In this document: positions 6,897-15,614 of the stretch, one piece after another
How the letters are laid out: every line of letters begins with the position of its first letter
How positions within the stretch are numbered: the stretch's first letter is position 1
Assembly: GCA_964477525.1 (NCBI GenBank)
Contig: CAYZHY010000064.1
Span: 1 to 22,005 of the forward strand
Direction of reading: 5' to 3'
Source: PCC-9228 sp964477525
GTDB lineage: Bacteria; Cyanobacteriota; Cyanobacteriia; Cyanobacteriales; PCC-9228
Length of the DNA: 22,005 nt
Notes under the pieces: generated by a model
What the model was told of the DNA's origin: nothing
The model's database searches: none
The model's input: the letters and a program-made list of their open reading frames with translations, nothing else
Made by a program: the position numbers and the translations under genes

Positions 6897-9538
6897 CTAC
6901 GATAAATCCTCCAAAGCCCGAGCATCCTGCCAAGCTTGCCAAACATTTCCTTGCATCAAAGCCGCGATACCGCGCAATACCTTTAGTTCTGGCATATTGG
7001 GCGCTTGTGCCAAAGCTGGTTGCAAAGCCTGTTCGGCAGCGTGGGGTTGCCAATCGTAAAGATAAACAAAAGCCAAATAGGCATGAGCGTAAGGATTGTT
7101 TCCATCCAACTGAACCACCTGTTGGAAAGCATCAATGGCTTCTGTAGCCTTGCGTTGCAAAACATAAGTAAATGCCACCGCATACGCCCAATCCACGCGA
7201 TTGGAATTTTGCTGGAGCCGATATTGGAGGGTTTCTCGTGCATGAACCGTATAATCCTGTTTGGGATCGTACTGATTCATGCGGGCAATTTCAGTAAAAA
7301 TCGCATCCAAAGCCGCCATTCCCCGAGGCAATCGCGATGCCAAAACCCGCAACTGACTGACCAAATCCGGTGCTGGTGCGGTAACCGGTTCTGCTTTCCT
7401 ATCAACCGTAACGCTGACACCACCATCCACAGCCAAGGGATGGGTTTCTCCCGTACGACGGTTGAGATACGTTGCTTCTAGGGTATATCCTCCACTGGCA
7501 TTTGGCGAGGGCAGCATGGCGATTTTTTCTGTTACTTGGAACCAACAACCCCCCTCGCGACGAACTGTAGAATCGGGCAATGGCGAACAAGCAACCGCCA
7601 AATCGTGCCATCTGTCGTTTCCCAAAGCATGGTCGTGCAGCCAGTAGCTTTCGNNNNNNNNNNNNNNNNNNNNNNNNNNNNNNNNNNNNNNNNNNNNNNN
7701 NNNNNNNNNNNNNNNNNNNNNNNNNNNNNNNNNNNNNNNNNNNNNNNNNNNNNCAAATCGTGCCATCTGTCGTTTCCCAAAGCATGGTCGTGCAGCCAGT
7801 AGCTTTCGTCGTCTCGTCGCCAAGTTAACAAGACCAATCCCTCTTGCAAAGCTTTGGCAGTTCCCAACCATTTGTAAGTAACGGGAATAGAATGATTGGG
7901 AGGAACTTTATTGGGAACGGTTACCTGCTGCAACTGAAGTGGCGAACCCGATGCTGGTGATGCTGGTTTGATGTTGATGGGAAGGGATTGGCGGCGATAG
8001 AGCTGCAATTGACTGCCATCGGGGAGTTTCCAGCTTTTCTGTTTTTGGAAGTTGGGATTTTCCCGTACCAGTTGGGTAATGGTGGCTTGCGATGGGGGAA
8101 CAGAACCTTGGTTGCCAGTTTTGGTGATAAACCAATCCAATGCTTGCATATCCTGGAAAACTTGGTTTTCCTTGACACCGACCTGTCTGCCATATACTTG
8201 AAAATCGGCGAGCGCTCCGTAATAGTTAATATTGTGTTGGTTTACACTGGGCGTGGAAGGCAGTACGCCCAAAGTTGTTTGTAAATGGGGAATGGTGGTG
8301 GTGACTTCGCGAATTAGTTCCTGATGGGGATAGGGAGGTCCGAGGTAGGGAAAATGTTGTGCGCGATCGCTCGCTAGGGGCCATCCACCCGGTAGAATAG
8401 GGAATATATTGCCAATGGTTAGAAGTAGGGAAACTGCGATCGCAGCATAGGGAACCCAGACTTGTCGCCAGCAAGTGAAACCATAGGCGAAAACCAGCGA
8501 TAAAACTGGCAAATAGGGTAGCACGTATCTGGGGTCTTTATTGACGTTGAGGGTATTCAGCAAATAGGCACCCAATAAGAAGACCGCTACCCAAATCCAA
8601 CTATCCCGTTGCGGTTTGCTAGAAGCATTGGAGTTTTGTCGCCAGCCGTAAAGCAACCATCCCACAATTGGCACCAGCAACAACACCCAAGAGGTAATAT
8701 TGGGCAAATCTTGCCAGTAATAGGTCCAGGCAGCTAGGCTGTTTAACGGCGGGTCGGATTCGGCAGCGGCAGCATCCACGGTGGCACGTTTGCTAGAGGT
8801 TAGGACCAACAACCAATTGGTACGGTACCACCATCCCCAAATGCCAACAGACGCGATCGCAGCTACAATTAATTGCAAAAATCCTTCCCAATGTCTCCGG
8901 CGTAGCTGGTTGAAGGTGACCCACAGCAAGGGAATCAATAAAAATAACAGCGCGGTTTGTTTCACCATCAAGGCAATTCCCACCGAAATTCCCAACGCCA
9001 GTGCCAACCACCAGGAATTGCGCCGATTCTGGGAAAGTTTCCAGGCAGTTAGAATAAAGAAACAGCCAGCCACCACCGCCGTTACCGGATAATCCAAAAG
9101 AAAATTCAGGCGAACTTGGTACAAACCGGGAAACAACCAGCACATACCAGCCGCCAGCAACCCCACCTGTCGGGAAAACAATTGCCTGCCCAAGCCGTAG
9201 ACAGATACCATTAAAGTAGCGCTAAAAAAGATATAGACCAGGGTAGCGTTGTCGGTTCCCGTCCCTACAAGCTGGTAGCAAAAAGCGGTCGCTATATAGG
9301 TAAACGGGGGAATTTTGGAAGAAAGCAGCCACAAATCCCGCCACCATTCCCCAGAAAACCATTGGGGATCTTGAAAAGCTTGCCAGTAGTTGAGGCTGCC
9401 GGTGAGGTAGTCGGCCGCATCCCAGGAAGGCACGCTACTATCGAGGGCAAACCACAAGCGATCGCAAAGTATCCCCACCAACCAAATCGCTGCTAAAATT
9501 ATCCAATCTCGCCGGTTTTGTATTTTTTCCATAAACAT
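6897..9538 (-). CDS. Membrane glycosyltransferase (GT39/PMT_2-like) with C-terminal TPR tail, interrupted by artefactual gap
   Basis: This is one gene split by an artificial gap. Removing the 100 N and one copy of the 55-bp duplication leaves 2487 nt, exactly 829 codons, with DDESYWLHDHALGNDRWHDL running straight into AVACSPLP. The 828-residue product has about ten or more membrane helices in its first 420 residues. WDAADYL (D40, D43) in the first periplasmic loop and NFLLDYP (D149) match the catalytic acidic motifs of GT-C transferases that use polyprenyl-phosphate sugars (ArnT/PMT_2 group). A soluble middle domain follows. About 100 C-terminal residues (AYAVAFTYVLQRKATEAIDAFQQ, then AYLAFVYLYDWQPHAAEQAL) look like two to three TPR units. 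The start could be ATG 9538 or ATG 9532. The substrate is unknown; a cell-surface glycan or glycoprotein is likely. Confidence 0.85.
7599..7808. repeat. Artefactual gap: identical 55-bp contig ends flanking 100 N
   Basis: Bases 7599-7653 and 7754-7808 are identical (both run from CAAATCGTGCC to TAGCTTTCG, 55 bp) and directly flank the 100-N run at 7654-7753. An overlap of exactly 55 is what two de Bruijn contigs built with k=55 would share. The true sequence is almost certainly a single copy with no gap, and the reading frame across the join agrees. Confidence 0.95.
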
Positions 9539-9588
9539 CTTTGTTGGTTCGGTTCTTTGCCATGGCTAGGTTGCCAGTATCCCTTGGA

Positions 9589-9610
9589 GCTACCATTTGA
9601 TTGTGGTAGC
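9589..9610. promoter_or_regulatory. Inverted repeat in a divergent promoter region, candidate operator
   Basis: GCTACCA (9589-9595) and TGGTAGC (9604-9610) form a perfect 7-bp dyad with an 8-nt spacer. It sits near the middle of the 174-bp region between the divergent glycosyltransferase and PPC-protein genes. It could be an operator for either gene or an RNA hairpin. No regulator is recognised. Confidence 0.35.
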
Positions 9611-9712
9611 CTAGAGCAAAATAGAAACAATTGATCCCGATTTAGAAATTCCTAGCCAGAAAGTAGGCTAACAGAAGATTTCAGCTCCATCGTTTTTTCA
9701 TTTTTTAGCTAC

Positions 9713-10186
9713 ATGAACAATTCTTATTCCCACCCATTGCGTTCCTATCTATCGCGCCTGGCTTTGTTGGTGCCAGCCACAGCCTTGGCTTTTGGTACAA
9801 ATTTAGCTAGTGCCAACGCACAAGAAGCTTTATACAATCCGATTGAGTTGCCAAAAAACAACCAAGTTACCGACACGCTTTCCGCTGAAGATATTCCCAC
9901 CGGTCAAGGCGGGTTTGCTCGCGATTACGTGGTTGAGTTGGAAGCAGACAATCATATTTTGGTGGAACTGTCTTCCGACAGCTTTGACCCGATTGTATCG
10001 TTAATTGCTGCCGATGGAACCACCGTTGCTGAAAACGACGATGGTCCCGACGGTGGTACCAATTCCGTGCTATTTGCTCGTATTTCCGAAGCTGGGAAAT
10101 ATATTGTGCGGGTTCGTTCTTTCGGCGAAACCGGAATGGGCAATTTTCAGTTAAAACTAACGCGCTTGAAGCCAGTAAATAACTGA
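9713..10186 (+). CDS. Secreted protein with PPC (bacterial pre-peptidase C-terminal) domain
   Basis: The 157-residue protein has a Sec signal peptide (basic N-terminus, hydrophobic LALLVPATALAFGTNLASA, likely cleavage at ANA|QEA near residue 37). The rest is one beta-sandwich PPC domain: YVVELEADNHILVELSSDSFDPIVSLIAADGT, then NDDGPDGG and GKYIVRVRSF, with acidic residues able to bind calcium. PPC domains usually follow secreted peptidases. Here the domain stands alone with no catalytic part, a form common in cyanobacteria. The product should be periplasmic or extracellular; its role is unknown. Monocistronic, with a divergent neighbour upstream and tRNA-Phe downstream. Confidence 0.8.
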   Translation: MNNSYSHPLRSYLSRLALLVPATALAFGTNLASANAQEALYNPIELPKNNQVTDTLSAEDIPTGQGGFARDYVVELEADNHILVELSSDSFDPIVSLIAADGTTVAENDDGPDGGTNSVLFARISEAGKYIVRVRSFGETGMGNFQLKLTRLKPVNN

Positions 10187-10266
10187 CAAAACAACCATGT
10201 AAAGCGCGATTTACGATTTTAGGGGAAATTTTTTTTCAATCGGACCAAATTTTTTAGGAAAAAGCC

Positions 10267-10295
10267 TTGCCAAGACCGCGATCGCTTGCTAGGAT
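10267..10295 (+). promoter_or_regulatory. Predicted sigma-70-type promoter of tRNA-Phe
   Basis: TTGCCA (10267-10272), a 17-nt spacer and TAGGAT (10290-10295) lie about 31 bp before the tRNA 5' end. The spacer contains a HIP1 octamer. An alternative -10 is the overlapping GATAAT at 10293-10298. Position and spacing are good, but it was predicted by eye only. Confidence 0.5.
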
Positions 10296-10326
10296 AATAA
10301 AGCATTAAAACAAAAAACACACCAAC

Positions 10327-10399
10327 GCCGGGATAGCTCAGTCGGTAGAGCAGGGGACTGAAAATCCCCGTGTCCCCGGTTCAATTCCGGGTCCTGGCA
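10327..10399 (+). tRNA. trnF: tRNA-Phe (anticodon GAA)
   Basis: A 73-nt cloverleaf. The acceptor GCCGGGA pairs with TCCTGGC through one G-U, with discriminator A73. The D-arm is GCTC-AGTCGGTA-GAGC. The anticodon arm is GGGGA-CTGAAAA-TCCCC with GAA anticodon. The T-arm is CCCGG-TTCAATT-CCGGG. The 3' CCA is not encoded; the sequence continues TTTTTG. Confidence 0.97.
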
Positions 10400-10405
10400 T
10401 TTTTG

Positions 10406-10474
10406 TAGGGGGTGCCCCCTAGATGCCTCATTAGGTTTCGCTTCGCTGGGAGCAAACAGATGGGGCTTTTTTTT
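10406..10474 (+). terminator. Probable terminator region downstream of tRNA-Phe
   Basis: A perfect palindrome TAGGGGG-TG-CCCCCTA lies at 10406-10421. Then GGGGC at 10462-10466, able to pair with GCCCC at 10414-10418, is directly followed by eight T (10467-10474). The GC stem plus T run fits factor-independent termination, although the loop of the second pairing is long. The two pairings are mutually exclusive. Confidence 0.45.
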
Positions 10475-10495
10475 GATATATCTATCAAATATATA

Positions 10496-10533
10496 AGAAG
10501 GAGGCGACATGCATCGTGCGATCGCCTCCTTCT
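10496..10533. repeat. Perfect 12-bp inverted repeat, possible terminator for the 10601-10990 gene
   Basis: AGAAGGAGGCGA (10496-10507) and TCGCCTCCTTCT (10522-10533) are perfect complements around a 14-nt loop. The right arm overlaps a HIP1 site. It lies 67 bp beyond the stop of the minus-strand gene. No T run follows directly on either strand, so its function as a terminator is uncertain. Confidence 0.6.
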
Positions 10534-10600
10534 ACAATCAAGCAACATCAATTTTCTAGGCTAACCAAACTGTAGCGGTAGGTGCCCTTGCAAAGAAAAT

Positions 10601-10990
10601 TTATGCCAAGGTTTCTGGGCAATATCCCAGTCCTTTAACAAATTGATGCTGGAACAGCTGAATTTCATCAAAATTAGGTTCGCCGTGGGATACAATCGCC
10701 ACATGGTAGCGTCGCATCACCTGAGTAGGAGACTGTCCGCTTTCCAGACTCCAAAGGGCCATGCGAATGCGAATATCCGGCTGATAGGGAATCCCTAGTT
10801 CGTTCATGAACGCCAGGAAATCGCCAGCCTGGGAAGAATCCAGCGAATCCTTCACCTTGACGCGAACCACCCATCCATCAATTTGATGAATTACCGTCAT
10901 AAATTCCGTGGGAAACTCGGGATGGGCACGGAGATAGTGTGCTACCCGTAGGGTTAGGCTCGTATTGGCGAGGTGGTATATATAATCCAT
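10601..10990 (-). CDS. Conserved-looking small protein of unknown function
   Basis: The 129-residue product is soluble, without signal peptide or membrane helix. It has a plausible alpha/beta composition (FMTVIHQIDGWVVRVKVKDSL, then DFLAFMNELGIPYQPDIRIRMALWSLESG) and ends FVKGLGYCPETLA. Codon use matches the neighbours, and its length and frame look real. I do not recognise the family. It is divergent from ileS across 173 bp, and its start lacks a clear ribosome binding site. Confidence 0.7.
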   Translation of the reverse strand: MDYIYHLANTSLTLRVAHYLRAHPEFPTEFMTVIHQIDGWVVRVKVKDSLDSSQAGDFLAFMNELGIPYQPDIRIRMALWSLESGQSPTQVMRRYHVAIVSHGEPNFDEIQLFQHQFVKGLGYCPETLA

Positions 10991-11041
10991 AGCTAAATCT
11001 GCTGGGATTGCTTTATCTATAGCATCGCCTATTTTCCCCTC

Positions 11042-11079
11042 CCCCTACTAGGGGCAACCCCCCCGAACTTGCTTGGGGG
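11042..11079. repeat. Two adjacent GC-rich hairpins in the ileS leader region
   Basis: Hairpin 1 is CCCCTA-C-TAGGGG (11042-11054). Hairpin 2 pairs 11060-11066 (CCCCCGA) with 11073-11079 (TTGGGGG), with one G-U. Such paired C/G palindromes are dispersed repeats in cyanobacterial intergenic DNA. They lie 85-122 bp upstream of the ileS start, between divergent genes, and could affect either promoter. There are no T-box features. Confidence 0.5.
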
Positions 11080-11163
11080 ATTCTACCCAAAACTTTTCGA
11101 TCGGGCCGCAAAAATGTAACAATATAAGCTAGTATTTCTGCCCCTAAAATGTCGAGAAGAACC

Positions 11164-14100
11164 GTGACTGAATCAGGAGCCTCGTACAAAAACACCGTCA
11201 ACCTTCCCAAAACCTCGTTTTCCATGCGGGCCAACTCCGCCAAACGAGAACCGGAAATCCAACAGTTTTGGGACCAAAAGCAGATTTACCAACGCTTGTC
11301 CCAAAACAACCCGGGGGATATATTTGTTTTGCACGACGGTCCCCCCTACGCCAACGGCGCTCTACACATCGGTCACGCCCTCAACAAAATTCTCAAAGAT
11401 ATCATTAACCGCTACCAACTGTTGCAAGGGCGGAAAGTTCGCTACATACCCGGATGGGATTGTCATGGATTGCCCATCGAACTGAAAGTCCTGCAACAAA
11501 TGAAATCTTCCGAAAGGGCGCAGCTTACTCCCCTCACCCTACGTCAAAAAGCGCGGGATTTTGCCCTAAAAACCATAGAAGAACAAAAACAGGGCTTCAA
11601 ACGATACGGCGTATGGGGCGATTGGGAAAATCCCTACCTCACTCTCAACCCGGCTTACGAAGCTGCCCAAATCGGGGTGTTCGGTCAGATGGTGCTGAAG
11701 GGATACATCTATCGCGGCAAAAAACCAGTTCACTGGAGTCCTAGTTCCAAAACTGCGTTGGCAGAAGCCGAACTGGAGTATCCCGACGATCACGTTTCCC
11801 GCAGCATTTATGCCGCATTTGGCATTACGGAACTCAACGCCGAACTCCAAAAACAGCTATCCCCATATTTGCCCAATTTAGGCGTTGCCATTTGGACGAC
11901 CACCCCTTGGACCATTCCCGGCAACTTGGCCGTCAGCGTCAATCCGGAACTGAATTATGCTGTCGTGGAAGTAGGGGCAGCGAAAAATCAAGATTCTCAA
12001 GACACTACTGGAAAAGGTTTTGGGGAAACTCAACAAGAGTCTGGGGAATCTTCCCCAAGTTCCAGTTCCGAGAACCTGAAATTTAAGTATTTGATTGTGG
12101 CTGCCGAACTGGTGGAACGTCTCAGCCACGTCATGGGTAGGCAGCTAACGGTCAAGGAAACCCTATCCGGAAAACAATTAGAATATTGCAGCTACCAGCA
12201 TCCTCTATTTGACCGAACCAGTCCCATTGTCATTGGCGGCGACTACGTGACCACCGAATCCGGTACCGGTTTGGTACACACAGCCCCCGGTCACGGTTTG
12301 GAAGACTTTCAGGTAGGGCAACGCTACGGTTTATCCCTGCTGTCGCCAGTAGACGAACATGGCAATTTTACCGAAGAAGCGGGAAACTTTGCCGGAACCA
12401 ATGTTTTGGGAGATGGCAACCAAGCTGTCATTGACGGTTTGCGCTCTCAAGGGGTTCTATTACACGAACAAGATTACAATCACAAATATCCCTATGACTG
12501 GCGGACGAAAAAACCAACGATTTTCCGCGCCACCGAACAGTGGTTTGCCTCGGTGGATGGTTTCCGAGAAGCTGTTTTACAAGCCATTGAGGAAGTTCAG
12601 TGGCTTCCTGCCCAAGGGAAAAACCGCATTCAATCCATGGTAGCGGAACGGTCTGACTGGTGTATTTCCCGGCAGCGAAGTTGGGGCGTTCCCATTCCGG
12701 TCTTTTACGACGAAGAAACCGGCGAAGCCTTGCTGACGGAAGAAACTATTGCCCACGTGCAAAAGATTTTTGCGGAACGGGGGTCCGATGCTTGGTGGGA
12801 GTTTTCGGTGGAAGAACTGCTACCAGAATCTTACCGCAACAACGGGCGTACGTACCGCAAGGGAACCGATACCATGGATGTTTGGTTTGATTCCGGTTCC
12901 TCGTGGGCAGCAGTGGCCCGGCAACGAGAGGAATTAACTTATCCGGTGGATATGTATCTGGAAGGGTCCGACCAGCATCGGGGTTGGTTCCAATCTAGTT
13001 TGCTGACCAGCGTCGCCAACAATGGCATTTCTCCTTATAAATCTGTGCTAACTCATGGATTTGTTCTGGATGAGAAGGGACGGAAAATGAGCAAATCCCT
13101 GGGGAATGTTATAGACCCGCAGGTGGTGATTGCTGGTGGGAACAACCAAAAACAAGATCCGCCTTACGGTGCCGATGTTTTGCGCTTGTGGGTGTCTTCC
13201 GTTGACTATTCTTCGGATGTGCCGTTAGGGAAAAATATTCTGAAGCAGCTAGCGGATGTTTATCGGAAAATTCGCAATACGGCGCGTTTTTTGTTGGGGA
13301 ACTTGCACGATTTTGACCCCAGCAAGCATGCGGTGGCCTACGAGGATATGCCGGAGATGGACCGCTACATGCTGCATCGCATGAGCGAAGTGTTTGCAGA
13401 AGTTACCACGGCCTTTTCTAAATATCAGTTTTTCCGGTTTTTCCAGACGGTGCAGAATTTCTGCGTGGTGGATTTATCGAACTTTTATCTGGATGTGACC
13501 AAAGACCGGCTATATATCAGTGCGGCGGATTCGTTACGGCGGCGCAGCTGTCAAACGGTGATGGCGATCGCGGTGGAAAATTTGGCACGCTCGATCGCAC
13601 CGGTAATGTGCCATATGGCGGAAGATATTTGGCAGAATTTGCCCTATCCCACTACGGCAGAATCGGTGTTTGAATCGGGATGGGTGTATACCGAACCCCA
13701 CTGGCGACGACCGGAATTGGGCGATCGCTGGCAGAAATTGCGGCAAATCCGCGTAGAAGTCAACAAAGTCCTGGAAACAGCACGCAGCGAGAAGAAAATT
13801 GGTGCTTCCTTAGATGCCAAAGCCTTGCTGTATGTGAGCGACCCGCAACTGCGTCAGGCGATCGAGGAGTTAAAACAGTCTGGGGCTACCTCAGTGGCTA
13901 CTCCCAAACCGTCGCAACCGACAACAACCAAAACGGGTGGCGAACTCACTGTTGAGGATGTGAAGTTTCCCGAGGCTTTTCCCACTTCCAGGCAAGAATG
14001 GGACAAATTCTTCGAGGCGGCAAATACATCCTGGAAAGTTTGGTCGCCAGTAGTTGTCAAAGGAGCAACTTTAGCGGCGGTGGTGCTTTCTGCAGCAATT

Positions 14101-14583
14101 GTGTTGAACGTGACCGCTAGTATTTTAAATGCGATCGCGACGGTTCCCGGATTGGCAGGGGTGTTACAACTGATTGGTGTCGGCTACAGTGGCGTATTTG
14201 CTTGGCGAAATCTTTTATTTGCGCGCGATCGCCAAGCATTGCAACAGCAAATCCAAAACTGGAAACAGCAAATTCTCCCAGAAACAGCACCAGATACTGT
14301 GGAAACGGCTTCCCTACCGCAACAGCCAGCCGAACCCCAAAGCAACGGCGTAGACGAACTGCGCTATTTGTTCTTGGTTTCCCAGGTAGAAATGGTTTCC
14401 TCGCCAGAAGCCATCCAACAATTGGACTATCGCAGCGAAACCGACAAACTAGTGGTTGGCATTACCGAAGCCGACGGTCAAAAATGCGATCGCTGCTGGA
14501 ACTATTCCACCCAAGTTGGTTTTTCCCAAGAACATCCCACCATTTGCGAACGTTGCGTTGCGGCGTTGGATGGGAAATTCTAA
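11164..14583 (+). CDS. ileS: Isoleucyl-tRNA synthetase with CAAD membrane-anchor domain
   Basis: Class I synthetase that charges tRNA-Ile. I chose GTG 11164 (1139 aa) because it gives the conserved cyanobacterial N-terminus (M)TESG-x-YKxTVNLPKT; ATG 11149 would add five residues. HIGH is at 68-71, GWDCHGLPIE at about 97-106, the CP1 editing domain includes GTGLVHTAPGHG, KMSKS is at 641-645, and the C-terminal zinc site uses C1108, C1111, C1128 and C1131. Between the anticodon-binding domain and the zinc site lies an insert of about 150 residues (907-1060). It has a Pro/Thr linker, an amphipathic stretch and two hydrophobic helices (about 967-990 and 996-1020). This is the cyanobacterial CAAD domain, which anchors some synthetases to thylakoids. 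A Ser/Gln/Glu-rich loop (about 272-302) interrupts the editing domain. Confidence 0.97.
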   Translation: MTESGASYKNTVNLPKTSFSMRANSAKREPEIQQFWDQKQIYQRLSQNNPGDIFVLHDGPPYANGALHIGHALNKILKDIINRYQLLQGRKVRYIPGWDCHGLPIELKVLQQMKSSERAQLTPLTLRQKARDFALKTIEEQKQGFKRYGVWGDWENPYLTLNPAYEAAQIGVFGQMVLKGYIYRGKKPVHWSPSSKTALAEAELEYPDDHVSRSIYAAFGITELNAELQKQLSPYLPNLGVAIWTTTPWTIPGNLAVSVNPELNYAVVEVGAAKNQDSQDTTGKGFGETQQESGESSPSSSSENLKFKYLIVAAELVERLSHVMGRQLTVKETLSGKQLEYCSYQHPLFDRTSPIVIGGDYVTTESGTGLVHTAPGHGLEDFQVGQRYGLSLLSPVDEHGNFTEEAGNFAGTNVLGDGNQAVIDGLRSQGVLLHEQDYNHKYPYDWRTKKPTIFRATEQWFASVDGFREAVLQAIEEVQWLPAQGKNRIQSMVAERSDWCISRQRSWGVPIPVFYDEETGEALLTEETIAHVQKIFAERGSDAWWEFSVEELLPESYRNNGRTYRKGTDTMDVWFDSGSSWAAVARQREELTYPVDMYLEGSDQHRGWFQSSLLTSVANNGISPYKSVLTHGFVLDEKGRKMSKSLGNVIDPQVVIAGGNNQKQDPPYGADVLRLWVSSVDYSSDVPLGKNILKQLADVYRKIRNTARFLLGNLHDFDPSKHAVAYEDMPEMDRYMLHRMSEVFAEVTTAFSKYQFFRFFQTVQNFCVVDLSNFYLDVTKDRLYISAADSLRRRSCQTVMAIAVENLARSIAPVMCHMAEDIWQNLPYPTTAESVFESGWVYTEPHWRRPELGDRWQKLRQIRVEVNKVLETARSEKKIGASLDAKALLYVSDPQLRQAIEELKQSGATSVATPKPSQPTTTKTGGELTVEDVKFPEAFPTSRQEWDKFFEAANTSWKVWSPVVVKGATLAAVVLSAAIVLNVTASILNAIATVPGLAGVLQLIGVGYSGVFAWRNLLFARDRQALQQQIQNWKQQILPETAPDTVETASLPQQPAEPQSNGVDELRYLFLVSQVEMVSSPEAIQQLDYRSETDKLVVGITEADGQKCDRCWNYSTQVGFSQEHPTICERCVAALDGKF

Positions 14584-14591
14584 CAACCAAT

Positions 14592-15545
14592 TTAGAGGTC
14601 GTTAGGCGCGGTATTTCCTTGGAAAATGCTGCCATCTGGCAAAATACTGTCAGTCAAGGTAGCCCCCTTGAGATTCGCGCCTTCTAAATCCGCCATAAAC
14701 AAATTGGCTTCTTGGAGTTTGGCGTTGGAAAAATTGCCGTCTCGCAGCACCGTTTTCCGCATAGTTGCCGCTTCAAAGCTAGCATGGGACAAACGAGCAC
14801 CCGTTAGATCCGCTTGGGTCAAATCGGCAAAATTAAAGCGGGTGGGCGCTGGTGGTTCTCGTTCGGTCAGGATTCTGCCGATAACTTCCGTTAAATTGGC
14901 ATTGCGCAGGGAAGCGTTGAGGAAAAAGGCACCGCTGATGTTGGCTTTGGTGAGATTGCTGCCGCTAAAGTTGGCGTTTCGCAACCTAGCAGCCGTTAAG
15001 TTGGCTTTGGTCAAATCCGCACCGGAAAAGTCGGCATTCACCCCATTTACCCGGAGTAAATTTGCCTTGCGCAAGGTAGCATTTTGAAATTGAGCGTTGT
15101 ATAAATTGGCACCGGTAAAATTGGCCGATTCTAAGTTGGCAAAATTTAATTTGGCATCGCGCAAATCGGCAGCATCTTTGAGATTTGAATCCAAACGTTC
15201 GGCATTGGCGGCACCGCGAAAGCGATCGCGATTGTAGAGATTGCCATTGCCAAATTGAGCTTTCCGTAAATTTGCATCGGTCAAATCGGCATTGCGCAGG
15301 TCGGCGCTGGCTAAATTCGCCTTGGCTAAATTGGCTTGGCGTAAATTGGACCGACGCAAATCGGCACCGAGGAGATTGGCATCTTCTAAGTCTACACCAG
15401 GCAAAGGGGCACCGCGCAAGTCGCAACCGGGACAAGTATTGCTAACCAACAACTGTCGCAGGTGTTCGGGATTGTAGGCTATCGCCGGCAGGGTCCAGCC
15501 CAAGGTGGCTGTTAAAGCAGCGATCGCAGCGATTTTGAACTTCAT
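14592..15545 (-). CDS. Secreted pentapeptide-repeat protein
   Basis: The 317-residue protein has a Sec signal peptide (MKFKIAAIAALTATLGW, likely cleavage at AIA|YN near residue 23). It then has the LLVSNTCPGCDLRGAPLPGVDL opening typical of cyanobacterial exported pentapeptide proteins. From about 42 to 305 it is mostly A(D/N)LXX repeats (ANLLGADLRRSNLRQANLAKANL), expected to fold as a right-handed quadrilateral beta-helix. Spacer loops fall near 100-120 and 225-235. It is likely periplasmic or in the thylakoid lumen; the function is unknown. GAGGG precedes the ATG. It is convergent with ileS, with 8 bp between the ends. Confidence 0.9.
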   Translation of the reverse strand: MKFKIAAIAALTATLGWTLPAIAYNPEHLRQLLVSNTCPGCDLRGAPLPGVDLEDANLLGADLRRSNLRQANLAKANLASADLRNADLTDANLRKAQFGNGNLYNRDRFRGAANAERLDSNLKDAADLRDAKLNFANLESANFTGANLYNAQFQNATLRKANLLRVNGVNADFSGADLTKANLTAARLRNANFSGSNLTKANISGAFFLNASLRNANLTEVIGRILTEREPPAPTRFNFADLTQADLTGARLSHASFEAATMRKTVLRDGNFSNAKLQEANLFMADLEGANLKGATLTDSILPDGSIFQGNTAPNDL

Positions 15546-15614
15546 AGCAATCCCTCTTGTTCGATCTTTATACTGGAAATATAGAAAGGCACGTTGGAGT
15601 AAATAGACAAACGC

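Noticed and set aside
7402..7871. Several ORFs reading through the 100-N gap at 7654-7753
   Set aside because: They depend on the false gap and the duplicated 55 bp; merging the contig ends removes them.
10289..10510. Minus-strand 73-codon ORF covering the tRNA
   Set aside because: It is antisense to tRNA-Phe. The ELNRGHGDFQSPALPTELSR-like translation is a well-known spurious product of tRNA genes.
11042..11148. T-box riboswitch in the ileS leader
   Set aside because: There is no T-box consensus, specifier loop or terminator/antiterminator pair, only dispersed-type GC hairpins.
14592..15400. Short near-repeats every 15 bases resembling a tandem DNA repeat or CRISPR
   Set aside because: The 15-base period encodes the A(D/N)LXX pentapeptides; there are no identical repeats with spacers, so it is not CRISPR.
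14626..15477. Overlapping long ORFs opposite and beside the pentapeptide-repeat gene
   Set aside because: The repetitive codon pattern of pentapeptide genes opens other frames; their translations are low-complexity shadows.
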